NCBI GenBank assembly: GCA_017601225.1
Contig: JAFNIX010000009.1
Span: 1-64,000 of the forward strand
DNA from: Candidatus Brockarchaeota archaeon
GTDB taxonomy: Archaea > Thermoproteota > EX4484-205 > JAAOZP01
Length of the DNA: 64,000 bases
Reading direction: 5' to 3'
Part shown: piece after piece, positions 8,822 to 17,050 of the stretch
Layout of the letters: each line of letters starts with the position of its first letter
How positions within the stretch are numbered: the first letter of the stretch is position 1
Made by a program: the position numbers and the translations under genes
The notes under the pieces: model-generated
The model's input: only the letters and a program-made list of their open reading frames with translations
Told to the model about the DNA's origin: nothing
Databases searched by the model: none

Positions 8822-9595
8822 ATGTTGCGAGGAGAAATGGGAATAGCCTTACAGCTTTACTCGGTGCGTGAAAACTGCGCTAAGGATCTCGAGGGGACTC
8901 TGAAGGCAATTGCTGAAATGGGTTATGAGGGGGTTGAGTTCGCAGGATATTATGGGAGAAGCGCTGAAAACCTTAGGGCGATCCTTGACGACCTGGGTTT
9001 GAAGGTTGCGGGGACGCACATAAGCATAGATACTCTGCTCGGGGAAGAGCTTGGCAAGACTGTTGAGTTTAACCGTGTCTTGGAAAACAAGTTCCTAATA
9101 GTTCCAGGCCTGCCTGCTGAAATGCTGAGCTCGAAAAACAACTGTCTGGAGACAGCTAAACTGTTCAACGAAATAGCTAGAAAGCTCAGGAAAGAGGGCA
9201 TGAGGGTCGGTTATCACAACCATATGTTCGAATTCAAAACCGTTAACGGGGATAGAATATGGGACCTGTTCTTCAGCTCCACGGTGCCTGAGGTGGTGAT
9301 GCAGCTGGACACTGGGAACGCGATGCACGGAGGAGTCGATGCAGAGGGCATTCTGGAAATAATCCGAAAATACCCTGGTAGAGCCTTAACCGTGCATGTG
9401 AAAGAGTATTCCTCTAAAGACCCTAAAGCGATAGTTGGGGAAGGGGAAATGAAGTGGCGTGAATTCTTCGAACTATGCAGAACAGTAGGCGGGACTGAGT
9501 GGTATATTGTTGAGCAGGAGAGCTATGCCTATCCGCCTTTAGAATGCGTGAAACGTTGCCTTGAAAACCTGAGGAGAATGAGGCTCGTGTCATAA
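8822..9595 (+). CDS. Sugar phosphate isomerase/epimerase (AP-endonuclease-2 TIM barrel)
   Basis: 257 residues in the xylose-isomerase-like TIM-barrel family. Motifs include GYEGVEFAG, GYHNHMFEF, QLDTGNAMHGG and TVHVKEYSS, whose His, Asp and Glu residues form the divalent-metal site. It resembles inosose dehydratase/hydroxypyruvate-isomerase-type enzymes; the substrate is unknown. The start may be ATG 8822 or ATG 8837 (MGIALQLYSV). A TATA-like TAAAATATTT at 8801-8810 slightly favours the second for a leaderless message. It is the last gene before the AT-rich gap leading to the C1 cluster. Confidence 0.8.
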   Translation: MLRGEMGIALQLYSVRENCAKDLEGTLKAIAEMGYEGVEFAGYYGRSAENLRAILDDLGLKVAGTHISIDTLLGEELGKTVEFNRVLENKFLIVPGLPAEMLSSKNNCLETAKLFNEIARKLRKEGMRVGYHNHMFEFKTVNGDRIWDLFFSSTVPEVVMQLDTGNAMHGGVDAEGILEIIRKYPGRALTVHVKEYSSKDPKAIVGEGEMKWREFFELCRTVGGTEWYIVEQESYAYPPLECVKRCLENLRRMRLVS

Positions 9596-9883
9596 CCGTC
9601 TTTCAAAATTAATTTTTAAAGTCAACTATCCTATTTCATTTTTATAAGGCTTTGCAATATCAAAGATTAAAGTGACTAAAATTTGAGTTAAACTTTTAAA
9701 TCATTAATAGAGGCACCTAAAGGCTTGATCATAATTCTGAGAAAAGAGGAACATCAAAACATAAGGTAGGTCAAATACTATCACTGGAAAGAAATCGCAG
9801 TTAAAAGAAGCAGTCTAGAAGGCTAAAGTTTAAAAAGACACCATGAAGTAAATTTTAGAAAAATTGGAAGGAGGAATGAGTAA
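9596..9883. other. AT-rich intergenic region with promoter and RBS for the MetF-like gene
   Basis: 288 bases of markedly AT-rich sequence without a credible ORF. GTTTAAAAAG at 9828-9837 is a likely TATA box. AAGGAGG at 9868-9874 lies 9 nt before ATG 9884. A short 5' leader of about 25 nt is therefore expected, unlike the leaderless genes around it. Confidence 0.5.
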
Positions 9884-10672
9884 ATGAAAGTATTATATGA
9901 ATTTATCCCTAAAGCAGACTTTTTAAGTTTAGCGGAAGAAATAAAGGATTTAGTAGATGGTTTCAACATCACAGATAGTGCAGGGGGTATACCTGCCCCG
10001 AGCGCTACCGCAGTAGCCTGTGCACTTAAGATAAAGTATCCCCAAAAAATAATGATTCCTATGTTAATTACTAACTACAAGGGACCAGTTGAAATTGCTG
10101 CCGTAGCGAGTGCTTGTGAAGCATTAGGGATTTATGGAATGGTACCTGATCCTGGGGACGCCCCCAGATACGGATATCCAATAAGGACAAGAAAAGACGG
10201 AACCTGCGAGATTCTTACAGATAAAGAGGAGATTGAAAGATTTAGACGCGCAACTGGTCCTGCAGAAGAAGTTAGAGAATTCCTGCGTAATACCGTAAAG
10301 ATAAAGAAGTTAAAATTAGGCTGTCTCTTAACTAGCCGTAGACCTACGGAAGAGGCGATTGCACGCATAAGAGACGCTTGGGATTTCAGCCTTTTTTTAC
10401 GCTTGGAAAAGACCTCTTTGCCAAAGTTAAAAGAATTAGCTGTGGTGTGTAAAAATTTAGGAAAACCCATTTATCCATATTTTGTAGTCGAGACGCCTAA
10501 AAATAAAAAGATTCTGGAAAGAATCGGATGGCCTTCAACAACGACCTTAGAAAGAGCGGAAGAATTCGCAGCAGAACTGCAAGGCATTGTAGACGGTATA
10601 ATTTCTACTTGCCTAGGAGATCTGGAGGCAGATAAAAAGTTACTTGATAAACTACAGGAATTCAGAGATTAG
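9884..10672 (+). CDS. Short MetF-like methylenetetrahydrofolate reductase family protein
   Basis: 262 residues, shorter than the ~290 of typical MetF. MKVLYEFIPK aligns with the EFFPP start of MetF, placing E6 at the catalytic acidic position. FNITDSAGG, the IPMLITNYKG strand and MVPDPGDAPRYG match the folate/FAD regions of the barrel. The expected reaction is 5,10-methylene-H4F to 5-methyl-H4F. The gene is clearly AT-richer than its neighbours (some 60-base lines are about 27-35% G+C by my count), has many AAA and TTA codons, and has a full Shine-Dalgarno, so recent transfer is plausible. It stands directly before the formate-H4F ligase and MtrH genes, which supports a C1 role. Confidence 0.68.
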   Translation: MKVLYEFIPKADFLSLAEEIKDLVDGFNITDSAGGIPAPSATAVACALKIKYPQKIMIPMLITNYKGPVEIAAVASACEALGIYGMVPDPGDAPRYGYPIRTRKDGTCEILTDKEEIERFRRATGPAEEVREFLRNTVKIKKLKLGCLLTSRRPTEEAIARIRDAWDFSLFLRLEKTSLPKLKELAVVCKNLGKPIYPYFVVETPKNKKILERIGWPSTTTLERAEEFAAELQGIVDGIISTCLGDLEADKKLLDKLQEFRD

Positions 10673-10978
10673 AAAATAATTCTGCTTGGATAAGCGTTGT
10701 TCCCTGTCTGAAGAAAAGAGCTACGCTAAGTGTGGAAAAGCGTATGCCAGTAAAGGTGTAATTTATAGGATGCTTCTACTGGTACACCCTAGGTATAGGT
10801 AATCAGTTGCTGCTGAGCCATGGAGAAGGTGTTCTACTAGTTATTTAGTTCGCTATGCAGATCGAAAGCGACTCGACATATAGAAGGCATTAAAAAGCTG
10901 ATGGCATAAGGCGCCCATAACCGTAGAAAGCCTTAAATGTTAGCTATTTGTCATGCATGGGAAAAGGAGGCGTTGATA
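10673..10978. other. Leader region upstream of formate-H4F ligase
   Basis: About 300 bases without a supported gene. It contains two interleaved complementary pairs (10747-10752 with 10777-10782, and 10755-10760 with 10783-10788), a TATA-like ATTAAAAA at 10890-10897, and AGGAGG at 10965-10970 eight bases before ATG 10979. No tRNA or known riboswitch was recognised. Confidence 0.4.
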
Positions 10979-12715
10979 ATGCCGGTGAAAAAGAGCTGGC
11001 CAGTGCCTAGCGATATTGAAATAGCTTATAAAACCGAGCTTCACCCGATTAAGAAGGTTGCGGAGCATATTGGAATTCTAGAGGATGAACTTGAGTATCA
11101 TGGGAAATATATTGCTAAGGTTGATTACAAAAGCATTTTCAAAAGGCTGAAGAATAGGCCTCGCGGGAAATTGATTATCGTAACGGCAATCACCCCCACA
11201 CCCCTAGGTGAGGGGAAAACAACCGTTTCAATAGGTTTGGGCCAAGCCTTCTATGAAAGGGGTTTAAAGGTTATCAATACTCTGCGCGAACCTTCTAAAG
11301 GTGTTACCTTCGGAATAAAAGGCGGTGCAACCGGCGGCGGCTACTCACAAGTCTTACCTATGGATAGGATTAATCTTAATTTCACAGGAGACATACCGGC
11401 AGTGGAAATTGCCCATAATCTTTGTGCAGCAGCCATTGATGCCAGCATACTTCACGGAAACCCTTTAAACATTGATCCCCTATCAATCGAATGGCCCTAT
11501 TGCATGGATGTTGAGGCAAGGGCTTTAAGACGAGCCGTCATAGGATTGGGAGGAAGGTCAAACGGTTATCCCAGGGAGGCGCGTTGGAGCATAACTGTGG
11601 CTACGGAGACAGCAGCCATCCATGCATTAGCCACCGGTTTGGAAGACTTAAGGAAAAGACTGGGGAGAGCCGTAGTGGCTTACACCTATAGTGGAAAACC
11701 AGTAACATGCGAAGAACTTGGAGTAGCCGGGGCAATGGCAGCCCTGCTTGTCGAGGCCATCAAGCCTAATCTAGTTCAATCCACAGAAGGCCACCCGGTT
11801 TTAGTCCATGGATTCCCGTTTGCCAACATAGCGCACGGGACCAATTCGATCATAGCGGATCTGGTGGCTTTGAAGCTTGCGGATTACGTTATCTGCGAAA
11901 CCGGGTTTGGCTCTGAATGCGGCTTCTCCAAGTTCTGCGACATTGTATGTCGCCAGTCCTCCGAGATAAGGCCGGATTGCGCCGTCATTGTCTGCACGAT
12001 CAGAGCCCTTAAAGAACACGGTGGTGCCTTCCTGCTCCGCCCAGGAATGCCCTATAGGAAAGTCAAGAGGGCAGCTGAAACAGAAAATCTCCAAGCGGTT
12101 GAAAAAGGTTGCGAGAATTTAGCGAGGCACATAGAAATAGTCCATAGATACGGTATTCCAGCCGTGGTAGCCGTCAACAGGTTTATCACAGACACCGAGA
12201 GAGAGATAAGCCTAGTATGTGAAAAAGCCATCGAGGCTGGTGCCGACGGTGTTGCAGTCGTAGACGCCTGGTCTAAAGGAGGCGAAGGTTGCCAGGAACT
12301 TGTTGACAAGGTTCTTGAAGCAATGAAGAAGCCGCATGAGTTGAAGTTTCTTTATCCCGATGAAGCCACTATCAAGGAGAAAATAGAGACCATAGCTACT
12401 GAGCTCTATGGAGCAGCTGACGTGAAATATTCCCCTGAAGCAGAGGAAAAGATAGAGTTTTACCACAGCCTCGAATATGGCAGGCTTCCAATAAACATGG
12501 CTAAAACACCCCTCTCCCTTTCGCACGACCCGCTTTTAAAAAATGTGCCTAAGAACTATACGTTTCCAGTTAACGACATATTCGCCTTCGTAGGAGCCGG
12601 TTTCCTTATCCCGATATGTGGTGAAATACAGCTTATGCCCGGTCTCCCGAGAAAACCCGCCTTCCTAGGGATCGATGTGGAAGCTGAAACCGGAAGGGTA
12701 AGAGGACTCTTCTAG
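10979..12715 (+). CDS. fhs: Formate-tetrahydrofolate ligase
   Basis: 578-residue ATP-dependent ligase that makes 10-formyl-H4F from formate and H4F, the entry step of the methyl branch. The P-loop-like TPTPLGEGKTTVSIGLGQAF, GVTFGIKGGATGGGYSQV, FTGDIPAVEIAHN and the C-terminal MPGLPRKPAF segment are family hallmarks. Length is close to the usual 555-560. I choose ATG 10979 (MPVKKSWPVP) because AGGAGG sits 8 nt upstream; the longer in-frame start at 10937 has no such site. Neighbours are the MetF-like, MtrH, FolD and FolC genes. Fhs is uncommon in archaea, where methanopterin-linked C1 carriers dominate. Confidence 0.95.
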   Translation: MPVKKSWPVPSDIEIAYKTELHPIKKVAEHIGILEDELEYHGKYIAKVDYKSIFKRLKNRPRGKLIIVTAITPTPLGEGKTTVSIGLGQAFYERGLKVINTLREPSKGVTFGIKGGATGGGYSQVLPMDRINLNFTGDIPAVEIAHNLCAAAIDASILHGNPLNIDPLSIEWPYCMDVEARALRRAVIGLGGRSNGYPREARWSITVATETAAIHALATGLEDLRKRLGRAVVAYTYSGKPVTCEELGVAGAMAALLVEAIKPNLVQSTEGHPVLVHGFPFANIAHGTNSIIADLVALKLADYVICETGFGSECGFSKFCDIVCRQSSEIRPDCAVIVCTIRALKEHGGAFLLRPGMPYRKVKRAAETENLQAVEKGCENLARHIEIVHRYGIPAVVAVNRFITDTEREISLVCEKAIEAGADGVAVVDAWSKGGEGCQELVDKVLEAMKKPHELKFLYPDEATIKEKIETIATELYGAADVKYSPEAEEKIEFYHSLEYGRLPINMAKTPLSLSHDPLLKNVPKNYTFPVNDIFAFVGAGFLIPICGEIQLMPGLPRKPAFLGIDVEAETGRVRGLF

Positions 12716-12869
12716 ACGCCCGCCCACCGGCCTCCAAACATTCTGAACATCCGAAACGTGGGAAGAGCCATTGAAGCATTTTCCTTACAATGTAGAGGCT
12801 GCTGTAACAAGATTGTTACGAGCATTGGTTAACCATAAAGATTTAAGCGTTTAAAGAGTACTCTAAAAG

Positions 12870-12877
12870 TATAAAAA
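12870..12877 (+). promoter_or_regulatory. TATA box before mtrH-like gene
   Basis: TATAAAAA lies 25-32 nt before ATG 12902 and 19-26 nt before ATG 12896. The spacing fits leaderless initiation at the second ATG somewhat better. It shows that the MtrH gene has its own promoter instead of depending on fhs. Confidence 0.5.
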
Positions 12878-12895
12878 GGCGTATAGACGGAGAGG

Positions 12896-13810
12896 ATGAG
12901 GATGTTCAGGTTTAACAAAGAGCAGAAAATTTTCGATATCGCGGGCGTGAAGATCGGCGGTCAGCCCGGTCAACTACCTACTGTCATGATAGGAAGCATA
13001 TTCTACAGCAAACAGAAAATATTTGAAGATGAGAAGAGTGGATTGTTCTCTAGAGAAAAGGCTGAAGACCTCTTGAATAAGGAGAAGGAGATATCGGATA
13101 AAACTGGTAATCCGAGGATTGTGGACGTATGTTGCACATGGCCCCAGGCTTTTAGAAAGCTTATCGAGTTCGTAGCTGACAAGATAGACGGGCCATTCGC
13201 TATAGACGGGACTACTGAAGAAGCTAGGATTGCGGGAGCCAAGTACGTTGGCGAAGTCGGGTTGTCTGAACGGGTCCTCTACAACTCTGTGATGCCACAT
13301 ATTAAAGAGGCGGAGATATCTGCAATTAAGGAGGCGAGGATTAAATCCGCCGTCTTACTGACGTATAACGCTAAAAACCCTACGATAGCCGGCAGGATGC
13401 AGGTGCTTGATGAGCTTATTGGCTTAGCCTCAAAAGCAGGCATTGAGAAAATCTTGGTAGATACGACTGTTCTCGACATCCCCGACCCAGGTCCAGTCAG
13501 CAAAGTCGTCTATCTGGTGAAAGAGAAATACGGTTTACCAGCCGGGGCTGGGACGCATAACGCGGTCCAGAGGTGGAATAGGATGCGCAGATTAGATAGA
13601 GAAATATTCTCGATTGCAAGCAGCGTGGCCGACGTGCTTCCCATATGCATGGGTGCGAACTTCGTAATATATGGGCCAATAGAGAATGCTTCAAACGCGT
13701 ATTTCCATTGTGCACTGGCCGACGCTTATGTGGCTTACAGTGTGCGGCAGGAGTTTGGAACAAGACCATTAACCAGCAATCATCCGTTGTTCAAAATATT
13801 CAAGGTATAA
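12896..13810 (+). CDS. mtrH: MtrH-like methyltransferase (tetrahydropterin:corrinoid methyltransferase subunit H family)
   Basis: 304-residue TIM-barrel methyltransferase of the MtrH family. Features include KIGGQPGQLPTVMIGSIFY near the N-terminus, IDGTTEEARIAG, LLTYNAKNPTIAGR and GAGTHNAVQRWNRM. In methanogens MtrH moves the methyl group between methyl-H4MPT and the corrinoid of MtrA. None of MtrA-G is seen here, so it may act with a soluble corrinoid protein or with methyl-H4F. The location between fhs and folD supports H4F as carrier, but that is inferred. The start is ATG 12896 or 12902; no Shine-Dalgarno of good spacing is seen. Confidence 0.85.
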   Translation: MRMFRFNKEQKIFDIAGVKIGGQPGQLPTVMIGSIFYSKQKIFEDEKSGLFSREKAEDLLNKEKEISDKTGNPRIVDVCCTWPQAFRKLIEFVADKIDGPFAIDGTTEEARIAGAKYVGEVGLSERVLYNSVMPHIKEAEISAIKEARIKSAVLLTYNAKNPTIAGRMQVLDELIGLASKAGIEKILVDTTVLDIPDPGPVSKVVYLVKEKYGLPAGAGTHNAVQRWNRMRRLDREIFSIASSVADVLPICMGANFVIYGPIENASNAYFHCALADAYVAYSVRQEFGTRPLTSNHPLFKIFKV

Positions 13811-13924
13811 ACGGTATGCGATTAACATTTAGCATTCGCTAAACCTGCTGAATATTTCATACAAATAGTTTCCAATACACAGGTTAAAAGACGTTGAGTA
13901 TTTGAAGTTTGTCTAGGAGCCTTT

Positions 13925-14569
13925 TTAATCACTGAGGTTAGTAGGGGGTTTCGTCTCCCCTCCACGAAGTATCTTAACCTTCCCGTGCTCAACAATAATT
14001 CTTCCTTCTTGGAAAAGACGGATCCCTTCCACTAAGACCTCACCCTCAGCCTCCTGGACCCTCTTCTTCAAAGTCTCCTCATTGTCGTCATCCCTCACTT
14101 CAACAGCCTTCTGCAGTATTATAGGTCCGGCATCCATTTTCTCCTCAACGAAGTGGAGAGTACAGCCCGTAATCTTCACGCCTGATTCAAGCACTGCACG
14201 ATGGACATTTAGATCCCAGCCTGGAAAGGCGGGAAGAAGCGAGGGATGAATGTTCATAATCCTGTTCCTAAACTTTTTCACGAACTGAGGGCTCAGGATC
14301 CTGTTATAACCTATGAGTAGCACGAGGTCCACCCTCCTGCGCTCGAGCTCAGCAGCGACCTCCATATCGTATTCCGCAGGATCCTTGCCCTTGGGATCCA
14401 TGAATATGGCTTCTATGCCGTTCCGCCTAGCCCGCTCCAGCGCATACGCGTCCTTCCTATTGCTTATGACACAGACTATTTCGGCATTCAACTTCTTATC
14501 TCTTATAGCCTTCAGGATAGCCTCCATATCGGTGCCGCGGGTGGATGCGAGTATGCCTATCCTCAGCAA
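13925..14569 (-). CDS. purN: GART/PurN-like formyltransferase
   Basis: About 214 residues with the 10-formyl-H4F-dependent transferase signature MNIHPSLLPAFPG and HFVEEKMDAGPII. These supply the catalytic Asn, His and Asp of the family (NIH and MDAG). PurN adds formyl to glycinamide ribonucleotide in purine synthesis. No other purine gene is nearby, so a related formyl transfer or hydrolysis is possible. I favour TTG 14569 (reading LRIGILASTRG), whose codon lies beside the folD TGA at 14563; an ATG at 14593 would add eight basic residues and overlap folD further. It is translationally coupled to folD. Confidence 0.78.
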   Translation of the reverse strand: MLRIGILASTRGTDMEAILKAIRDKKLNAEIVCVISNRKDAYALERARRNGIEAIFMDPKGKDPAEYDMEVAAELERRRVDLVLLIGYNRILSPQFVKKFRNRIMNIHPSLLPAFPGWDLNVHRAVLESGVKITGCTLHFVEEKMDAGPIILQKAVEVRDDDNEETLKKRVQEAEGEVLVEGIRLFQEGRIIVEHGKVKILRGGETKPPTNLSD

Positions 14570-15405
14570 CCCCCGGCGACCTCGTATGCACATTCCACCA
14601 AATTGTGTATGATAGTAGCGACCGTCACCGGGCCAACTCCACCTGGAACCGGAGTTATTGCGGATGCTTTTTGAGAAACGTTTTGAAAATCCACATCTCC
14701 CATGAGAGTGCCTTCGACGAAGCTGGTTCCCGCATCGATCACCACAACGCCTTCAGCAACCATTTCATCAGTTATGAGTTTTGGGACACCGGTTGCAGAA
14801 ACTAAGACATCCGCCTTCAACGTCTTCTCACTTAAGTTTTTAGTCTTTATGTGGCAAACGGTGACCGTGGCCATTCTCGAGGTAAGCATAGCGAAAAGTG
14901 GCCTCCCGACGAGTATGCTATTATTAACAACAACAATATCAGCACCCTCTATGTTAACTCCGTACCACTCTAGAATCCTAATTACAGCGTTTGCAGTGGC
15001 CGTTGGCCTGGCCTCCCGACCAGCTAACAACTTCCCCAGATTTAAAGGGTGTAGACCATCAACGTCCTTTCTAACGTCTAAGGCTTCCAATACGTTGAGT
15101 GTCGACACATTTTTCGGAAGGGGTAGTTGAACCACTATCCCGTGAACATCCCTATCCTCATTCAATTCCTTTACGAGCGAGATGAGCTCGGCCTCGGAGG
15201 GATTGTTAAGCTCATGCACCACCGCCTGCCCCCCTACAGAATTGCAAGCTTTAACCTTCATCTTAACGAAAGAATCCTGGGCCTTCGAACCCGCGGCTTT
15301 TACGATATGCAGAGAAGGTGTGAAGCCCAATTTCTCAATCCTTGCCTTAGCCTCAGACAGAATCGCGTCGGCCACGGGCTTTCCGCTCAATATCTTAGCC
15401 GCCAT
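14563..15405 (-). CDS. folD: Methylene-H4F dehydrogenase/methenyl-H4F cyclohydrolase
   Basis: 280-residue bifunctional enzyme linking 10-formyl-H4F to methylene-H4F with NAD(P). The C-terminal signature TPVPGGVGPVTVATIIHN, VQLPLPKN, KDVDGLHPLNLGKLL and NSILVGRPLF are all present. The catalytic lysine is K50 in DSFVKMKVKAC. The residue four before it, normally tyrosine, is F46, and the preceding substrate loop (VKAAGSKAQDS) also differs from the usual VGDNPAS type. It forms an overlapping pair with the formyltransferase gene. Dehydrogenase activity is likely; the effect of F46 on cyclohydrolase balance is unknown. Confidence 0.92.
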   Translation of the reverse strand: MAAKILSGKPVADAILSEAKARIEKLGFTPSLHIVKAAGSKAQDSFVKMKVKACNSVGGQAVVHELNNPSEAELISLVKELNEDRDVHGIVVQLPLPKNVSTLNVLEALDVRKDVDGLHPLNLGKLLAGREARPTATANAVIRILEWYGVNIEGADIVVVNNSILVGRPLFAMLTSRMATVTVCHIKTKNLSEKTLKADVLVSATGVPKLITDEMVAEGVVVIDAGTSFVEGTLMGDVDFQNVSQKASAITPVPGGVGPVTVATIIHNLVECAYEVAGGC

Positions 15406-15669
15406 TAGGAATCACCTTGGGCCTTAAAAATAGTTAATCCCGATGCTAAAGATTCCCATATTTTACAACTGTGGGAGTGGTAGCCAGTACTAGTGTCAAC
15501 CTTATCGACTTTTACATGTTCTTCAAGCCAATGGGACATTGCGACCTTCTTCAAACACATGCATCCTTATAAACGCTTCGATTCTATCGTCCGACAAGTC
15601 AAATTTTTATGAGCTTTTTAAAGCGCAAGTTCCATACGAGCTTAGATGATTCCTAGTATTCGCAAAATG

Positions 15670-15677
15670 TTTTTATA
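15670..15677 (+). promoter_or_regulatory. TATA box before cyclo-ligase fusion gene
   Basis: TTTTTATA lies 24-31 nt upstream of ATG 15701, consistent with a leaderless transcript. It is followed by a T-rich run, and no Shine-Dalgarno is seen. Confidence 0.5.
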
Positions 15678-15700
15678 GGAAATTTTTTTCGCAGTCAAGA

Positions 15701-17050
15701 ATGAACAAGGGATCCGGCAACGCTAAGAACGATTTCAGGAAACTTGTAAGAGATAGAATCCTAGCAATGTCGGAACAGCAGAGGAAGGATAAGAGCTTGA
15801 AGGCGGTTTCGAAGCTTAAAAGTCTAGAGGAGTTTTCGAGAGCAAAGTGCGTTATGGTGTATGTTTCCAAAGAGGATGAGGTTGATACGATCGGGCTCAT
15901 TACAGATATGTTGAAATCGGGTAAAAGAGTTGTGGTTCCCCTTGTAGATGAAAAAAGCAGGAAGCTGATTCCTTGCGAAATATCGTCCATCGAGGAACTG
16001 GCCGTGGGAACATTCGGCCTGCTTGAGCCTGATCCAGAGAAGGCAAGAATAGTTAGCATGGATGAAGTAGACCTTATAGTGGTTCCAGGTAGGGCTTTCG
16101 ATAGAAATTGTAACAGGCTCGGCAGAGGAAAGGGATACTTCGACAGGTTTTTAAAGAGGTTTGGTGAAGGGAAGAAAGTAATCGGTTTAGCATTCTCAGA
16201 ACAGGTTTTTGACAGCATACCAGTTAACGAAAACGATGTGAAAGTCAACATTGTGGTTACAGAATCCAGTATCATAAGGTGCGGCTCAGGGGAACCAAGG
16301 GCTGGTTTAAACAAGAAAACGTTCGACGTGCATAAACTTGCCACGTCTTCACTTTTTATGGCTCTCTTCATTGTGCTGAGGGCAGTCCCAACCTTCCCAA
16401 TCATAGGGGTGCCTGGAGGAAGTTTCCCGGTTTCAGATGTCATTCTACCGCTTTACGGTGTCTTGCTTGAGCCTGTCCACAGCGCAACAGTAATCCTCCT
16501 GGGAACAATCCTCGGTTACATGATAAGGCCTCCCAGGTTTCTTTACTTAGACTTCCTACCGCCGCTGGTTAACACTTTGACAGTAAGTCTGCTCTGGAGG
16601 AGAAAGACATGGTTAGCATTCTTCATCTATGTTTCCGTATTAGCCGTTTTCATGACTGGGCCTTTTAGCCTGCTTCTTGTACACCTAGACTTTTCCGGCT
16701 TAGAGGTAGACTTGCCTTTTCACTGGCTGCACCTCATCGCAATGCCTGCCTCCCTGATTCTCATTAGGCTTGGAAGTTTTAAACATAAGCCTGACCAGAT
16801 TGTATTCAAGTTTTCAGGATGCGCTTTACTTGGAACCATGGGGCAACACTCCATGGGCAGTGCGCTATTTGGATATGTGTTCGGCCTAACCGGTATCATA
16901 AATAGAGAAGGATTTGAGAAGATCTGGTATACGGTATTCTGGATATATCCTATAGAGAGGATGCTTCTAGTCTTGGTCAGCACGCTGATTGGGGTCCCAG
17001 CTATTCGAGTATTGACTAGGATAATATGGAGGCCTCAGAACCCATCGTAA
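15701..17050 (+). CDS. 5-formyl-H4F cyclo-ligase fused to a polytopic (ECF S-component-like) membrane domain
   Basis: 449 residues in one uninterrupted frame. Residues 1 to about 195 are a complete cyclo-ligase (MTHFS): basic N-terminus, VVPGRAFD, and the nucleotide signature GRGKGYFDRF (141-150), ending with IVVTESSII. It would convert 5-formyl-H4F and ATP to methenyl-H4F. From about 212 to 440 there are roughly six to eight hydrophobic segments (for example 214-233, 243-275, 281-299, 304-327, 341-355, 371-400, 419-438). Size and pattern recall ECF vitamin-transporter S components such as FolT, but I cannot confirm the family. The 3' end overlaps folC by 16 nt on the other strand. Confidence 0.75.
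   Translation: MNKGSGNAKNDFRKLVRDRILAMSEQQRKDKSLKAVSKLKSLEEFSRAKCVMVYVSKEDEVDTIGLITDMLKSGKRVVVPLVDEKSRKLIPCEISSIEELAVGTFGLLEPDPEKARIVSMDEVDLIVVPGRAFDRNCNRLGRGKGYFDRFLKRFGEGKKVIGLAFSEQVFDSIPVNENDVKVNIVVTESSIIRCGSGEPRAGLNKKTFDVHKLATSSLFMALFIVLRAVPTFPIIGVPGGSFPVSDVILPLYGVLLEPVHSATVILLGTILGYMIRPPRFLYLDFLPPLVNTLTVSLLWRRKTWLAFFIYVSVLAVFMTGPFSLLLVHLDFSGLEVDLPFHWLHLIAMPASLILIRLGSFKHKPDQIVFKFSGCALLGTMGQHSMGSALFGYVFGLTGIINREGFEKIWYTVFWIYPIERMLLVLVSTLIGVPAIRVLTRIIWRPQNPS

Noticed and set aside
10747..10788. Known THF riboswitch upstream of fhs
   Set aside because: The interleaved pairs do not show the conserved THF-riboswitch core, and a TATA-like box lies downstream of them.
15673..16443. Minus-strand open frame of about 256 codons opposite the cyclo-ligase
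   Set aside because: Ser/Leu/Thr-rich product without any family resemblance; it is the shadow of a well-supported gene.
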